A DNA stretch of 64,000 nt from Anaerophilus nitritigenes (GTDB taxonomy: Bacteria; Bacillota; Clostridia; Peptostreptococcales; Thermotaleaceae): assembly GCF_004138215.1 (NCBI RefSeq), contig NZ_RYYS01000042.1, forward strand, positions 1 to 64,000, read 5' to 3'. The notes under the pieces were generated by a model. The model saw only the letters and a list, made by a program, of their open reading frames with translations. It was not told the origin of the DNA and searched no databases. Positions within the stretch are counted from its first letter, which is position 1, and every line of letters begins with the position of its first letter. The position numbers and the translations under genes were made by a program. This document shows, one piece after another, positions 1-9,621 of the stretch.

Positions 1-37
1 TGATGTGTTATCAGTAAATAAATAGAATAAAGCAATC

Positions 38-65
38 AAGAACCTCCTAACTAGGAGGTTCTTTT
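38..65 (+). terminator. Rho-independent terminator of an upstream gene
   Basis: An 11-bp perfect stem (AAGAACCTCCT pairing with AGGAGGTTCTT) with a 4-nt loop is followed by a short T-run. It ends a transcription unit whose gene lies before the window. The 130 bases from here to the first gene contain only AT-rich DNA and an AGGAGG ribosome site; no clear promoter was identified. Confidence 0.8.
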
Positions 66-195
66 AATGAATTATTTTTTAAAATTCTAATGATAATTCA
101 GAAAGGACAATTATTAGAAGAAGTATATTTTATTAATATGTATAATTTCATGAAATGTGGAAACAATCCCTTCTAGATAGACTAGGAGGGATTTT

Positions 196-837
196 ATGTG
201 GAATAGAAGACGTAAAAGAAAAAGGAAAATTCTTTTATCATGTATAGTTTTGTTTTCAATAGCATTTTTATATGGATACAAAGACAGAGAACTTAATACT
301 ACTGAAGAAAATAGTCCTACTCAATGGGGAAATAATATTTTAGAACCATCAAAAGAGCAAGAAAAACAAGTAGTGAAAAAAAATGATGAAAAACCCCAAA
401 AGATTCCTATTGTAGAAAGTGAAAACAAACTTACAAAACAAACTCAAATTGTATTTAATACATATTATGAAAAGACTAGAGATACAATGACAAAGAAAAG
501 TAGTTTACCTAAGGAATGCATAGGAAAAAGTTTTGAAGAGGTTCAAAATTATTTACAAGAAAAATATACAGACTGGGAAATAAGACAATGTAATGAAGAT
601 ATGGTAGAATTATATAAAACAACAAATATAGTACCACCTAATTATTATATTGTAAAAGAATATAATGGATATATAGGTGTATATCAAGTAAATGAAAGTG
701 GAGAAAATATTTTATTAGAGCAAACTGAGATTCCTATGTCTTCTTTAAGTAATATGGATTTACAATATATGAAAGAAGGAATCGTCAAAAAAAGCAAAGA
801 AGAAATCAATCAAATTTTAGAAGATTATAGTAGCTAA
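196..837 (+). CDS. BofC-like C-terminal domain protein, membrane-anchored
   Basis: This 213-residue protein starts with a very basic stretch (residues 1-11) followed by one hydrophobic segment (about 11-28), so it is probably anchored by its N-terminus with the rest outside the cytoplasm. A charged linker leads to a C-terminal domain (about 103-213). The pattern there of NYYIVKEYNGYIGVYQV, then TEIPMSSL and KSKEEINQILEDY, resembles the C-terminal domain of BofC, the forespore protein that in Bacillus restrains SpoIVB signalling to sigma-K processing. The N-terminal half differs from Bacillus BofC. The ATG follows an AGGAGG site at good spacing. It lies just before ruvC but is separated from it by a terminator. 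A forespore role is inference from family likeness only. Confidence 0.62.
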   Translation: MWNRRRKRKRKILLSCIVLFSIAFLYGYKDRELNTTEENSPTQWGNNILEPSKEQEKQVVKKNDEKPQKIPIVESENKLTKQTQIVFNTYYEKTRDTMTKKSSLPKECIGKSFEEVQNYLQEKYTDWEIRQCNEDMVELYKTTNIVPPNYYIVKEYNGYIGVYQVNESGENILLEQTEIPMSSLSNMDLQYMKEGIVKKSKEEINQILEDYSS

Positions 838-864
838 AATGTACTCTTTTGAGTACATTTTTGT
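836..864 (+). terminator. Terminator after the BofC-like gene
   Basis: An 11-bp stem AAAATGTACTC/GAGTACATTTT with a TTTT loop and a trailing T-run overlaps the end of the BofC-like gene. It separates that gene from ruvCAB. Confidence 0.8.
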
Positions 865-921
865 TTGTGTATGATACAATATAAAAGATCGAATATTTGT
901 TTGTACAAGGGAGAGAAGTTT

Positions 922-1416
922 ATGATCATATTAGGGATTGATCCAGGAATTGCGATTGTAGGGTATGGTGTTATAGAATATAAAGGAAATCATATAAAAA
1001 CTTTAGGTTATGGGGCTATTATAACACACGCTAATGAAGAGATGCCTCAAAGACTCAAAAAAGTTTATGATGATTTAGAGATTTTGTTAGATCGATTTAA
1101 ACCAGATGTAGTAGCTATAGAAGAGCTGTTTTTCAATAAAAATGTTAAAACTGCTTTAATGGTTGGACATGCTCGAGGGGTATTAATCTTAGGAGCTGCC
1201 AATAGAGGTATAGATATTTATGAGTATACACCGCTACAAGTCAAGCAAGGTGTTGTAGGGTATGGAAGGGCAGATAAAAAGCAAGTACAACAAATGACTA
1301 AGACTCTTCTTAATCTACCCCAAATACCAAAGCCTGATGATGTAGCAGATGCATTAGCTGTAGCTATTTGTCATGCTCATTCAGGAGCATTTAAAGGGTT
1401 GTTTAAAATTAGATAA
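922..1416 (+). CDS. ruvC: Holliday junction resolvase RuvC
   Basis: RuvC is the endonuclease that cuts Holliday junctions symmetrically during recombinational repair, working with RuvAB. This protein has 164 residues, the usual family size. It opens with MIILGIDPG, which holds the first catalytic aspartate (D7). The other acidic residues are visible: E67 in VAIEELF, and D140 and D143 in [11 protein letters not shown] chose the ATG preceded by AAGGGAGAG; an in-frame ATG 57 bases upstream would add 19 residues of non-family sequence and has no good ribosome site. It is the first gene of a ruvC-ruvA-ruvB group with 13 to 18-base gaps, so the three are probably co-transcribed. Confidence 0.96.
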   Translation: MIILGIDPGIAIVGYGVIEYKGNHIKTLGYGAIITHANEEMPQRLKKVYDDLEILLDRFKPDVVAIEELFFNKNVKTALMVGHARGVLILGAANRGIDIYEYTPLQVKQGVVGYGRADKKQVQQMTKTLLNLPQIPKPDDVADALAVAICHAHSGAFKGLFKIR

Positions 1417-1429
1417 TGGGGGATAGTTT

Positions 1430-2026
1430 ATGCTAGAATACATAAAGGGAGACCTTATAGAAATAAAAGAAGAATATATTATAGTAGATCATAATGATAT
1501 AGGCTATAAAATCTATACAACTTCTTCATCTATAGTGAATTTTAAAGAGATTCATAAAAAAATAATAGTATATACACAACTTATAGTAAGAGAAGATGAT
1601 ATGAGTATTTTTGGATTTTCAACGAAAGATGAGTTGAAAATTTTTAGGCTTTTAACTACTGTAAATGGAATAGGACCAAAGGTAGCATTAGGGATACTAT
1701 CTTCTATTCCTTATAAAAGTTTGGTAGGAGTTATTATTTCAGAGGATCTCAATACTTTAATAAAAGCACAAGGAGTAGGAAAAAAAACAGGACAAAGAAT
1801 CATATTGGAGTTAAAAGACAAAGTAGATCATGATATGGCAATTTTTGAGTCTAATTTGCTTCAGGTTCAAATGAATAAATCAGATGATACACAAGAAGCC
1901 CTAGATGCATTGATAATTTTAGGATATACAAAAGCAGAAGCAAATAAAGCTATAGACGTTGTTAAAGATTCCTCTAAAAGTGTAGAGATGATGATTAAAA
2001 ATGCACTAAAGATATTATCAAGATAG
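1430..2026 (+). CDS. ruvA: Holliday junction DNA helicase subunit RuvA
   Basis: RuvA binds the four-way junction as a tetramer and loads the RuvB motor. The protein has 198 residues. The N-terminal part (about 1-65) is an OB-fold with the characteristic start MLEYIKGDLIEI. Two helix-hairpin-helix motifs follow: LLTTVNGIGPKVALGIL near residue 80 and IKAQGVGKKTGQRIILELKDK near residue 115. The C-terminal RuvB-binding domain (about 150-198) contains DALIILGYTKAEA. A GGGGG ribosome site precedes the ATG. It lies between ruvC and ruvB in the usual order. Confidence 0.96.
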   Translation: MLEYIKGDLIEIKEEYIIVDHNDIGYKIYTTSSSIVNFKEIHKKIIVYTQLIVREDDMSIFGFSTKDELKIFRLLTTVNGIGPKVALGILSSIPYKSLVGVIISEDLNTLIKAQGVGKKTGQRIILELKDKVDHDMAIFESNLLQVQMNKSDDTQEALDALIILGYTKAEANKAIDVVKDSSKSVEMMIKNALKILSR

Positions 2027-2044
2027 ATAAAAGGGGGTGGAAAT

Positions 2045-3058
2045 ATGATTCAAGATATGGATGAAGGAAGAATTATTACTACAGCACCTAGAGTAGAGGA
2101 TTATGAAGTGGAAAACAGCTTAAGGCCTAGAAAACTAGATGATTATATGGGACAAGATAAGGTCAAAGAAAAGCTTAAAATTTTTATAGATGCTGCAATG
2201 ATGAGAGATGAATCTTTAGATCATGTGCTTTTATATGGGCCTCCTGGTCTTGGAAAAACTACCTTATCAAATATTATTGCCAATGAGTTAGGGGTAAATA
2301 TTAGAGTGACTTCAGGGCCTGCTATAGAAAGACCTGGTGATTTGGCAGCTATTCTTACCAACTTAGCAGAAAATGATGTATTGTTTATTGATGAAATACA
2401 TAGGCTTAATAGAACTGTAGAAGAAATACTTTATCCTGCTATGGAAGACTATGCATTAGATATTATTATTGGAAAAGGACCAAGTGCAAGGTCTATTCGA
2501 TTAGATTTATCAAGATTTACATTAATAGGTGCTACTACAAGGGCAGGTCTTTTAACCTCTCCTCTTAGAGATCGATTTGGAGTTATATGTAAGCTTGAGC
2601 TTTATGAGATAGAAGATCTAACAAATATTGTAATTCGATCAGCAGCTATATTAGGAATAGAAATAGAACAAAAAGCTGCTATAGAGATTGCAAAAAGATC
2701 GAGAGGAACACCTCGTATTGCAAATAGATTATTAAAGAGAGTGAGAGATTTTGCACAAGTAAAGGGAGATGGACTTATTACATTAAAAATTGCAAAAGAT
2801 GGTTTGGCTCTTTTAGAAATAGATGAATTAGGATTAGATCAAGTAGATCGAAATATAATGTTTACAATTATACAAAAATTCAATGGAGGTCCGGTAGGAT
2901 TAGATACTTTATCAGCTTCAACTGGAGAAGAAAGAAATACTATTGAGGATGTATATGAACCGTATCTTCTTCAATTAGGGTTTATGCAAAGAACTCCTAA
3001 GGGAAGAACAATTACAAGCTTAGGGTATAAACATTTGGGTATTTCTAAAGAAGGATAA
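2045..3058 (+). CDS. ruvB: Holliday junction branch migration ATPase RuvB
   Basis: RuvB is the AAA+ hexameric motor that drives branch migration of Holliday junctions. The 337-residue protein has Walker A GPPGLGKT at 65-72, Walker B with DEIH at 116-119, and the sensor-1 region [10 protein letters not shown] ending near residue 170. The arginine-rich [18 protein letters not shown] segment and a C-terminal winged helix follow ([23 protein letters not shown]). All key motifs are intact. A GGGGGTGG site precedes the ATG. It closes the ruvCAB group. Confidence 0.97.
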   Translation: MIQDMDEGRIITTAPRVEDYEVENSLRPRKLDDYMGQDKVKEKLKIFIDAAMMRDESLDHVLLYGPPGLGKTTLSNIIANELGVNIRVTSGPAIERPGDLAAILTNLAENDVLFIDEIHRLNRTVEEILYPAMEDYALDIIIGKGPSARSIRLDLSRFTLIGATTRAGLLTSPLRDRFGVICKLELYEIEDLTNIVIRSAAILGIEIEQKAAIEIAKRSRGTPRIANRLLKRVRDFAQVKGDGLITLKIAKDGLALLEIDELGLDQVDRNIMFTIIQKFNGGPVGLDTLSASTGEERNTIEDVYEPYLLQLGFMQRTPKGRTITSLGYKHLGISKEG

Positions 3059-3171
3059 AGATAGAAGGTAATTAACCGATACATAAAAATAGATTTGTAC
3101 TTATATAAAAAAAGGAATTTCTCTAGTTTTGTCGAATTTTAAAAAAAAACAATAATCAAGGGGAGAAATTT

Positions 3172-4779
3172 ATGAAAAATTTTTACAAAGTAATAATGAT
3201 TACAATATTGACCGTATCTTTTGCTTTTACTACTTTAGGGTCTGCTAATGTCTACCCCTCTTCTAATGATGTGAAAATAGGAATCCTATATGGAAGAAAT
3301 TGCCCGAATCAAGTAAAATTATCTGCTTCTAATGATATAGAGCTAGGATATTTTATGGGAAATGAATTTAGAATTGTAATGGATTTTTTTGAAAGAGAAA
3401 TAATTGTAAAAAAAGATAATGAAAATTCTATTTATATTCAAATTGGACAAGGATTTTTAAGCAATAATGAAGCTTATACTTTTCAAAATCAAATTTCTTC
3501 ATCCATAAACAATACTTTCATAGCCTATAAAAATGGAGTAAATATTTGGGTAGGACCTTATGAAAATTTTGCAGATGCACAAGTTTCATTAGAAAATATA
3601 AAATCAATTTTACCAGAATATAATGTTACGATGATTCCCCAAGTAGCAAGAGGCATTCAAGTTATCAATCAAAGAGGCAAGATTTTATTTGTATATGATA
3701 GCTTAGATGGAGAATATCATTTTAGAGAAAGTTTGCAAAAGGATACACAAGGAATCATGCAAGTAGATGGAAAAAAATATAGAGGTAGTATCATGATTAA
3801 AAGATATCCAGATAGTGATTTTACAGTGATTAATCAATTGGGACTAGAAGAATATCTATATGGTGTTTTGCCAAGAGAAATTTCAGGAGATTGGCCTATA
3901 GAAGCACAAAAAGCTCAAGCAGTTGCTGCAAGAAGTTATACCCTTGTCAATATGAATAAACATAAAGCGCATGGATTCGATTTATGTTCTAGTACAGATT
4001 GTCAAGTGTATGGAGGATACAGTAGTGAAAAACCAAGAAGCAATCAAGCAGTAGATCAAACTAGAGGAAAAGTAATGACATATGAGGGAAAAGCTGTTAC
4101 AGCCCTTTATCATTCCAATAGTGGAGGACATACAGAAGACAGTGAGAATATATGGTCAAATCCAATAGGATATTTAAGAGGAGTAGACGACCCTTATTCT
4201 ATAGGAGCACCAAATTCTGATTGGACCATTGTTTATACAAAGAAGCAAATAGAAGATATTTTAATGACTCAAAATATATATGTAGGAAATATACAAAATA
4301 CAACTATAGTAGAACGCTCTAAAAATGGAAGAGTTTTAAAGCTTTTGATTAAAGGATCAAATGGAGAAAAAATTTTACAAAAAGATGAGATTCGAAAGGT
4401 ATTTGGTTATAATAATATTAAGAGTACGTGGTTTGATATAATAGGAAATGATTTAAATAATAGTAATGATGGAGATGATTTATTTGTAAATTCTGATAAA
4501 AATTTGATACAAAAGCCCAAGAATTCTGCTTTGTATATTAGAAGTGGAGAAGAAATTAAAATAGCGAATGAAAAAACTTATATAACTAATGGAGAAAAAA
4601 TAAAGGCACTATATGAAACTACATCTAATTATTCTTCTTTAGATACTTATACTGTTTCTGGAAAAGGTTGGGGACATGGACTTGGAATGAGTCAATGGGG
4701 AGCTAAAAAAATGGCAGAGCAAGGGTTTTCTTATGAACAAATATTAAAGCACTATTATACAGGAATCCATATAGACTAA
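3172..4779 (+). CDS. SpoIID/LytB-type peptidoglycan-acting protein with SPOR-like region
   Basis: The protein has 535 residues and a signal peptide-like start (about 1-26), so it is probably exported. A segment near residues 100-145 (YTFQNQISSS... VWVGPYENFADAQVSL-like) resembles a SPOR peptidoglycan-binding domain. The SpoIID/LytB core follows from about residue 185. It shows YLYGVLPREISGDWP, then PIEAQKAQAVAARSY with the glutamate at 244 in the place of the SpoIID catalytic residue, DLCSSTDCQVYGG, and YHSNSGGHTEDSENIW. The core ends with GKGWGHGLGMSQWGA. SpoIID is a lytic transglycosylase for denuded glycan strands in engulfment. The length exceeds that of classical SpoIID (about 340), so this is a longer clostridial paralogue and may not be the engulfment enzyme itself. 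It ends 12 bases before queA. Confidence 0.85.
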   Translation: MKNFYKVIMITILTVSFAFTTLGSANVYPSSNDVKIGILYGRNCPNQVKLSASNDIELGYFMGNEFRIVMDFFEREIIVKKDNENSIYIQIGQGFLSNNEAYTFQNQISSSINNTFIAYKNGVNIWVGPYENFADAQVSLENIKSILPEYNVTMIPQVARGIQVINQRGKILFVYDSLDGEYHFRESLQKDTQGIMQVDGKKYRGSIMIKRYPDSDFTVINQLGLEEYLYGVLPREISGDWPIEAQKAQAVAARSYTLVNMNKHKAHGFDLCSSTDCQVYGGYSSEKPRSNQAVDQTRGKVMTYEGKAVTALYHSNSGGHTEDSENIWSNPIGYLRGVDDPYSIGAPNSDWTIVYTKKQIEDILMTQNIYVGNIQNTTIVERSKNGRVLKLLIKGSNGEKILQKDEIRKVFGYNNIKSTWFDIIGNDLNNSNDGDDLFVNSDKNLIQKPKNSALYIRSGEEIKIANEKTYITNGEKIKALYETTSNYSSLDTYTVSGKGWGHGLGMSQWGAKKMAEQGFSYEQILKHYYTGIHID

Positions 4780-4791
4780 GGAGTTTTAAAA

Positions 4792-5817
4792 ATGAAAACA
4801 AGTGATTTTAATTTTAATTTGCCAGAGGAGTTAATTGCACAAACTCCTCTGAAAAATAGAGATGAATCTAAGCTAATGATTTTAGATAAAAAAAATCAAC
4901 AAATCAATCATGGAGTATTTAAAGATGTAATAGATTATTTAAATCCTGGAGATTGCTTAGTTTTAAATGATACAAGAGTACTTCCTGCAAGACTTTTTGG
5001 AATCAAAGAAAATACAGGAGCAAAGGTAGAATTTTTACTTTTAAAAAGAACAGATGAAGATTCATGGGAGACTTTGGTAAAACCTGGGAAAAGAGCAAGA
5101 GTTGGAGATACTATTTCTTTTGGAGATGGAATATTAAAGGCTCGTATTGTAGATATGGGAGAAGAAGGCTCACGCATCGTAAAGTTTGAATATAAAGGAA
5201 TTTTTGAACAAATTCTAGATCAATTAGGAACTATGCCCCTTCCTCCTTATATAAGGGAGACTTTAAAAGATCAAAATAGATATCAAACTGTTTATGCAAA
5301 GCATGAAGGATCAGCAGCAGCACCTACAGCAGGACTTCATTTTACTCCTGATTTATTAGAAAAAATAAAACAAAAGGGTGTAAATATAGCCTATATTACT
5401 CTTCATGTAGGACTTGGAACTTTTAGACCTGTAAAGGTTGACGATGTATTAAACCATAAAATGCATTCAGAATTTTATATGGTAAGCAAAGAAACAGAAA
5501 AAATCATCAATGACACAAAACAAAATGGAAAAAAAGTAATAGCAGTAGGCACTACTTCTACAAGAACTTTAGAAAGTATTGGAAAGGAAAAAGGTAAGAT
5601 TAAAGAAGGAAATGGATGGACAGATATTTTTATTTATCCAGGATATGAATTTAAAATGATTGATGGACTCATTACAAATTTTCATCTTCCAGAATCTACT
5701 TTAATTATGCTTGTGAGTGCATTCTGTGGAAGAGAATTTACACTTAAAGCATATGAAGAAGCGATAAAAAACAGATACAGATTCTTTAGCTTTGGAGATG
5801 CTATGCTCATTATTTAA
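4792..5817 (+). CDS. queA: tRNA preQ1(34) S-adenosylmethionine ribosyltransferase-isomerase QueA
   Basis: QueA transfers and isomerises the ribosyl part of S-adenosylmethionine onto preQ1 at tRNA position 34 to give epoxyqueuosine. The 341-residue length is standard. Recognisable segments include the start [15 protein letters not shown], the [11 protein letters not shown] and [13 protein letters not shown] motifs, the central APTAGLHFT segment, [10 protein letters not shown], and [11 protein letters not shown] with [19 protein letters not shown] near the end. It is directly followed by tgt, which acts one step earlier in the same pathway, so the pair forms a queuosine operon module. Confidence 0.97.
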   Translation: MKTSDFNFNLPEELIAQTPLKNRDESKLMILDKKNQQINHGVFKDVIDYLNPGDCLVLNDTRVLPARLFGIKENTGAKVEFLLLKRTDEDSWETLVKPGKRARVGDTISFGDGILKARIVDMGEEGSRIVKFEYKGIFEQILDQLGTMPLPPYIRETLKDQNRYQTVYAKHEGSAAAPTAGLHFTPDLLEKIKQKGVNIAYITLHVGLGTFRPVKVDDVLNHKMHSEFYMVSKETEKIINDTKQNGKKVIAVGTTSTRTLESIGKEKGKIKEGNGWTDIFIYPGYEFKMIDGLITNFHLPESTLIMLVSAFCGREFTLKAYEEAIKNRYRFFSFGDAMLII

Positions 5818-5837
5818 AATAGAAGGAGAAAATATAA

Positions 5838-6959
<1,122 letters not shown>

Positions 6960-7034
6960 AATTTTCTAAATATAAAAGGAGTTAATACTTTTATGTAGAA
7001 TACTAATGTATATCAGAAAAGGAGGCATTATAGT

Positions 7035-7316
7035 ATGAATCCGCAGATGTATTCACCTATTTTAATGACGGTCATATTTGTTGCTATATTTTATGTGCTT
7101 ATTATTAGACCGCAAAAGAAAAGAGAAAAGCAAGTTAGAGAAATGAGAGACAACTTAAAAGTGGGAGATCAAATTACAACCATAGGTGGTATATATGGTA
7201 AAATCTCAAAAATTAAAGATGACTTTATTATTATTGAAGTAGGTGCAGACAAAACGAAGCTTCAAATTGCTAGATGGGCAGTAGGAAATGTATTAAAAAC
7301 TGATGATGTAGCATAA
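7035..7316 (+). CDS. yajC: Preprotein translocase subunit YajC
   Basis: YajC is a small accessory membrane protein of the Sec translocase that associates with SecDF. The 93-residue protein has one membrane segment (about 7-25) ending in IIRPQKKREK, the hallmark family motif. A small soluble domain follows: NLKVGDQITTIGGIYGKI, and IIEVGADKTKLQIARWAV. It is preceded by AGGAGG and lies between tgt and, a few genes on, secD-secF. A terminator follows directly, so it ends the queA-tgt unit. Confidence 0.95.
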   Translation: MNPQMYSPILMTVIFVAIFYVLIIRPQKKREKQVREMRDNLKVGDQITTIGGIYGKISKIKDDFIIIEVGADKTKLQIARWAVGNVLKTDDVA

Positions 7317-7345
7317 AAGAAGATGACATAGGTCATCTTCTTTTA
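7315..7345 (+). terminator. Terminator after yajC
   Basis: A 13-bp perfect stem, AAAAGAAGATGAC pairing with GTCATCTTCTTTT, with a short loop. The A-rich left and T-rich right arms are typical of intrinsic terminators. It begins at the yajC stop codon. Confidence 0.85.
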
Positions 7346-7408
7346 TTAGTTCTATTTTAAATTTTTATACATAAACATTCTAAAAGAATGTTTTTGGAGG
7401 TGGAAAAG

Positions 7409-7786
7409 GTGAAAACGGAAAGTGAAAATAGGATTGCTACCTATGTAAAATCTATAATGGTTGCGTGTATTTTTTCATTATTTGTATTTGTGATTATTGC
7501 ACTACTCATTACTTATACAGATATTTCTGAATCTATTATTCCTATTCTTGCATCTATTGTTATGATACTGAGTGCTTTTACTAGTGGTATGTATGCAGGT
7601 GTAAAAATAAAAAGAAAAGGACTATTCAATGGACTTTTAGTAGGAGTTTTTTATATGATTGTGATTACTTGTATGAGTTTTTTGTTGATCAAGGATTTTA
7701 AATTTGAAATGTATGCATTTTATAAGATGATGATTGGAATCGTAGCAGGTGGAATTGGGGGAATGATTGGTGTGAATTTAAAATAA
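7409..7786 (+). CDS. TIGR04086-type four-helix membrane protein
   Basis: This 125-residue protein has four predicted membrane helices, including SIMVACIFSLFVFVIIALLI, IIPILASIVMILSAFTSGMYAG, LLVGVFYMIVITCMSFLL and MMIGIVAGGIGGMIG. The order and the glycine-rich last helix match the TIGR04086/YrzE-type family often found between yajC and scfA in Clostridia; its function is unknown. I chose GTG as start because GGAGGTGG lies six bases upstream. The ATG 21 bases earlier has no ribosome site. It precedes the SCIFF gene, which has its own promoter. Confidence 0.75.
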   Translation: MKTESENRIATYVKSIMVACIFSLFVFVIIALLITYTDISESIIPILASIVMILSAFTSGMYAGVKIKRKGLFNGLLVGVFYMIVITCMSFLLIKDFKFEMYAFYKMMIGIVAGGIGGMIGVNLK

Positions 7787-7791
7787 AAACT

Positions 7792-7819
7792 TTGACATCA
7801 TAATCGATTGTGTTATAAT
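7792..7819 (+). promoter_or_regulatory. Sigma-A promoter of the SCIFF gene
   Basis: A perfect -35 TTGACA and a perfect -10 TATAAT are separated by 16 bp. They lie just upstream of the SCIFF peptide gene and after the stop of the preceding membrane protein. A strong promoter suits a short, abundant precursor peptide. Confidence 0.85.
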
Positions 7820-7851
7820 TTAGTAGAAATTAAATTAGAGGAGGCATCAGG

Positions 7852-7992
7852 ATGAAGCATGTGAAAACTTTAACAAAAGCAACATTAAAAGAGAGTGCAG
7901 CAAAAGGCGGATGTGGAGAGTGCCAAACTTCATGCCAATCAGCATGTAAGACTTCTTGTACAGTTGCAAATCAAGAATGTGAAAATAGATAA
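7852..7992 (+). CDS. scfA: SCIFF ribosomal peptide precursor
   Basis: This 46-residue peptide starts MKHVKTLTKATLKESAAKGG and has six cysteines (C21, C24, C28, C32, C36, C43) in its C-terminal part. It therefore fits the six-cysteines-in-forty-five-residues (SCIFF) family that is nearly universal in Clostridia. The family is a RiPP precursor in which the adjacent radical-SAM enzyme links a cysteine sulfur to the alpha carbon of a neighbouring residue, here most likely the threonine in KTSCTVANQEC. AGGAGG precedes the ATG. It has its own strong promoter and terminator and lies 159 bases before its maturase. The biological role of the mature peptide is not established. Confidence 0.95.
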   Translation: MKHVKTLTKATLKESAAKGGCGECQTSCQSACKTSCTVANQECENR

Positions 7993-8001
7993 TACATATA
8001 T

Positions 8002-8034
8002 AAAAACAGTAATATTTTCATATTACTGTTTTTT
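8002..8034 (+). terminator. Terminator after the SCIFF gene
   Basis: A stem of AAAACAGTAATAT with ATATTACTGTTTT, a short loop and a T-run, just after the SCIFF stop. It probably ends most scfA transcripts and lets some read through into the maturase gene, which would give more peptide than enzyme. Confidence 0.8.
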
Positions 8035-8151
8035 ATATGAATCAGGAAATTATGCGTTTAATAAAATGATGGATAACTTTAGAAAAAAGTTTCTATAAAT
8101 TTTTTAAGCAATAAAAAGTTTAAAAAGTTTTACATTAAAGGAGGACAATCA

Positions 8152-9501
8152 ATGATACACAAGTTTATACAAGAAGATACAAGAATTGTTTTAGATGTAA
8201 ATAGTGGTGCAGTACATGTAATAGATGAAATTATATACGATGTATTAGATTACTATAAAGAAAAATCTGAAGATAAAATCATAGCTTTATTATCTGAGAA
8301 GTACAAAAAAGAAGATATAATAGAAGCAATAGATGAAATAAAGACTTTAGAATCAGAAGGGCTTTTATATGCAGAAGATGTTTATCAAAATCATCCAGCA
8401 TTTTTAAATAAAAAACCTTTTATTAAGGCTTTATGCTTGCATATTGCTCATGATTGTAACATTCGCTGTAAGTATTGTTTTGCATCTCAAGGAGATTTTA
8501 AAGGTCAAAGAAGTTTAATGGGTGAAGAAGTAGGAAAGAAAGCATTAGACTTTTTAATTGAGCACTCAGGAAGTAGAAGAAATCTTGAAGTAGATTTCTT
8601 TGGAGGAGAACCTCTTATGAATTTTGAAGTGGTCAAAAAATTAGTAGAATATGGAAGAAAAAGGGAAAAAGAAACTAATAAAAGATTTAGATTTACTATA
8701 ACTACAAACGGTGTATTGTTAAATGATGAAAAAATGAAATACATTAATGAAAATATGAACAATGTAGTACTTAGTATAGACGGAAGAAAAAACGTTAATG
8801 ATTATATGAGATACACTGTGGATGGATCTGGAACTTATGATATTATTATTCCTAAATTTTTAAAAATGGCTAAAATGAGAAATGGAAAAGATTATTTTGT
8901 AAGAGGAACTTTTACTAAAAATAATTTAGATTTTTCTAAAGATGTACTTCACTTAGCAGATTTAGGATTTGATAGTACTTCTATAGAACCTGTAGTAACA
9001 GATCCTAAAGAAGATTATGCACTATCAGAGGAAGATTTAAAAAAGATTTATGAAGAATATGATCTTTTAGCAAAAGAATATATCAAAAGAAAAAAGGAAG
9101 GAAAGGGATTTCATTTTTTCCACTTTATGATTGATTTAAATCAAGGACCTTGTGTAGTAAAAAGATTATCAGGATGTGGAGCAGGAACTGAATATTTAGC
9201 TGTAACCCCAGAGGGAGATCTTTATCCATGTCATCAGTTTGTAGGAAACGAAGAGTTTTGTCTAGGAAGTGTAGATAATGGTATTTCAAATCAAGAAATA
9301 AGAGAAAACTTTAAACATGCTCATGTATATAGCAAGGAAAAATGCAGGGATTGTTGGGCAAAATTCTATTGTAGTGGAGGCTGTCATGCGAATGCTTATA
9401 ATTTCAACCAAACTATTTACAAGCCTTATGAAATGGGATGTGAAATGGAGAAAAAAAGAATTGAGTGTGCGTTATTTATTCAAGCTAATTTATTAAAATA
9501 A
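8152..9501 (+). CDS. scfB: SCIFF radical-SAM maturase (thioether-forming)
   Basis: The 449-residue protein has three parts. Residues 1 to about 80 form a PqqD-like peptide-recognition region (HKFIQEDTRIVLDVNSGAVH). A radical-SAM core follows with C102, C106 and C109 in HDCNIRCKYCF, which bind the SAM-linked 4Fe-4S cluster. The C-terminal SPASM domain has many cysteines, including CVVKRLSGCGAG, DLYPCHQF, CRDCWAKFYCSGGCHA and GCEMEKKRIEC, for auxiliary clusters. The family introduces a thioether bond in the SCIFF peptide encoded just upstream. An AAAGGAGGA site precedes the ATG. All cluster ligands look intact. Confidence 0.95.
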   Translation: MIHKFIQEDTRIVLDVNSGAVHVIDEIIYDVLDYYKEKSEDKIIALLSEKYKKEDIIEAIDEIKTLESEGLLYAEDVYQNHPAFLNKKPFIKALCLHIAHDCNIRCKYCFASQGDFKGQRSLMGEEVGKKALDFLIEHSGSRRNLEVDFFGGEPLMNFEVVKKLVEYGRKREKETNKRFRFTITTNGVLLNDEKMKYINENMNNVVLSIDGRKNVNDYMRYTVDGSGTYDIIIPKFLKMAKMRNGKDYFVRGTFTKNNLDFSKDVLHLADLGFDSTSIEPVVTDPKEDYALSEEDLKKIYEEYDLLAKEYIKRKKEGKGFHFFHFMIDLNQGPCVVKRLSGCGAGTEYLAVTPEGDLYPCHQFVGNEEFCLGSVDNGISNQEIRENFKHAHVYSKEKCRDCWAKFYCSGGCHANAYNFNQTIYKPYEMGCEMEKKRIECALFIQANLLK

Positions 9502-9559
9502 GAGATCATACCATTATATCGGATACATTGATCATGATGTTTTCTAAAAAAAGTAAGCA

Positions 9560-9588
9560 TTGACCCTTATCCATACTCAGTATATAAT
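9560..9588 (+). promoter_or_regulatory. Sigma-A promoter of secD-secF
   Basis: TTGACC and TATAAT are separated by 17 bp, ending about 33 bases before the chosen secD start. This agrees with secDF being its own unit, separate from scfB. Confidence 0.75.
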
Positions 9589-9621
9589 ATTTTTATGAGC
9601 CAAAAAGGAGGAGTAGAGAAT

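Noticed and set aside
3172-4779. The engulfment protein SpoIID itself
   Set aside because: The protein is about 200 residues longer than classical SpoIID, carries a SPOR-like segment and lies beside ruvB and queA rather than in a sporulation operon; it is better called a SpoIID/LytB-domain paralogue.
7895-8098. A 67-residue reading frame overlapping the SCIFF gene
   Set aside because: It is a different frame from the SCIFF peptide, lacks a ribosome site and runs through the terminator hairpin. The SCIFF frame has a promoter, AGGAGG and the family cysteines.
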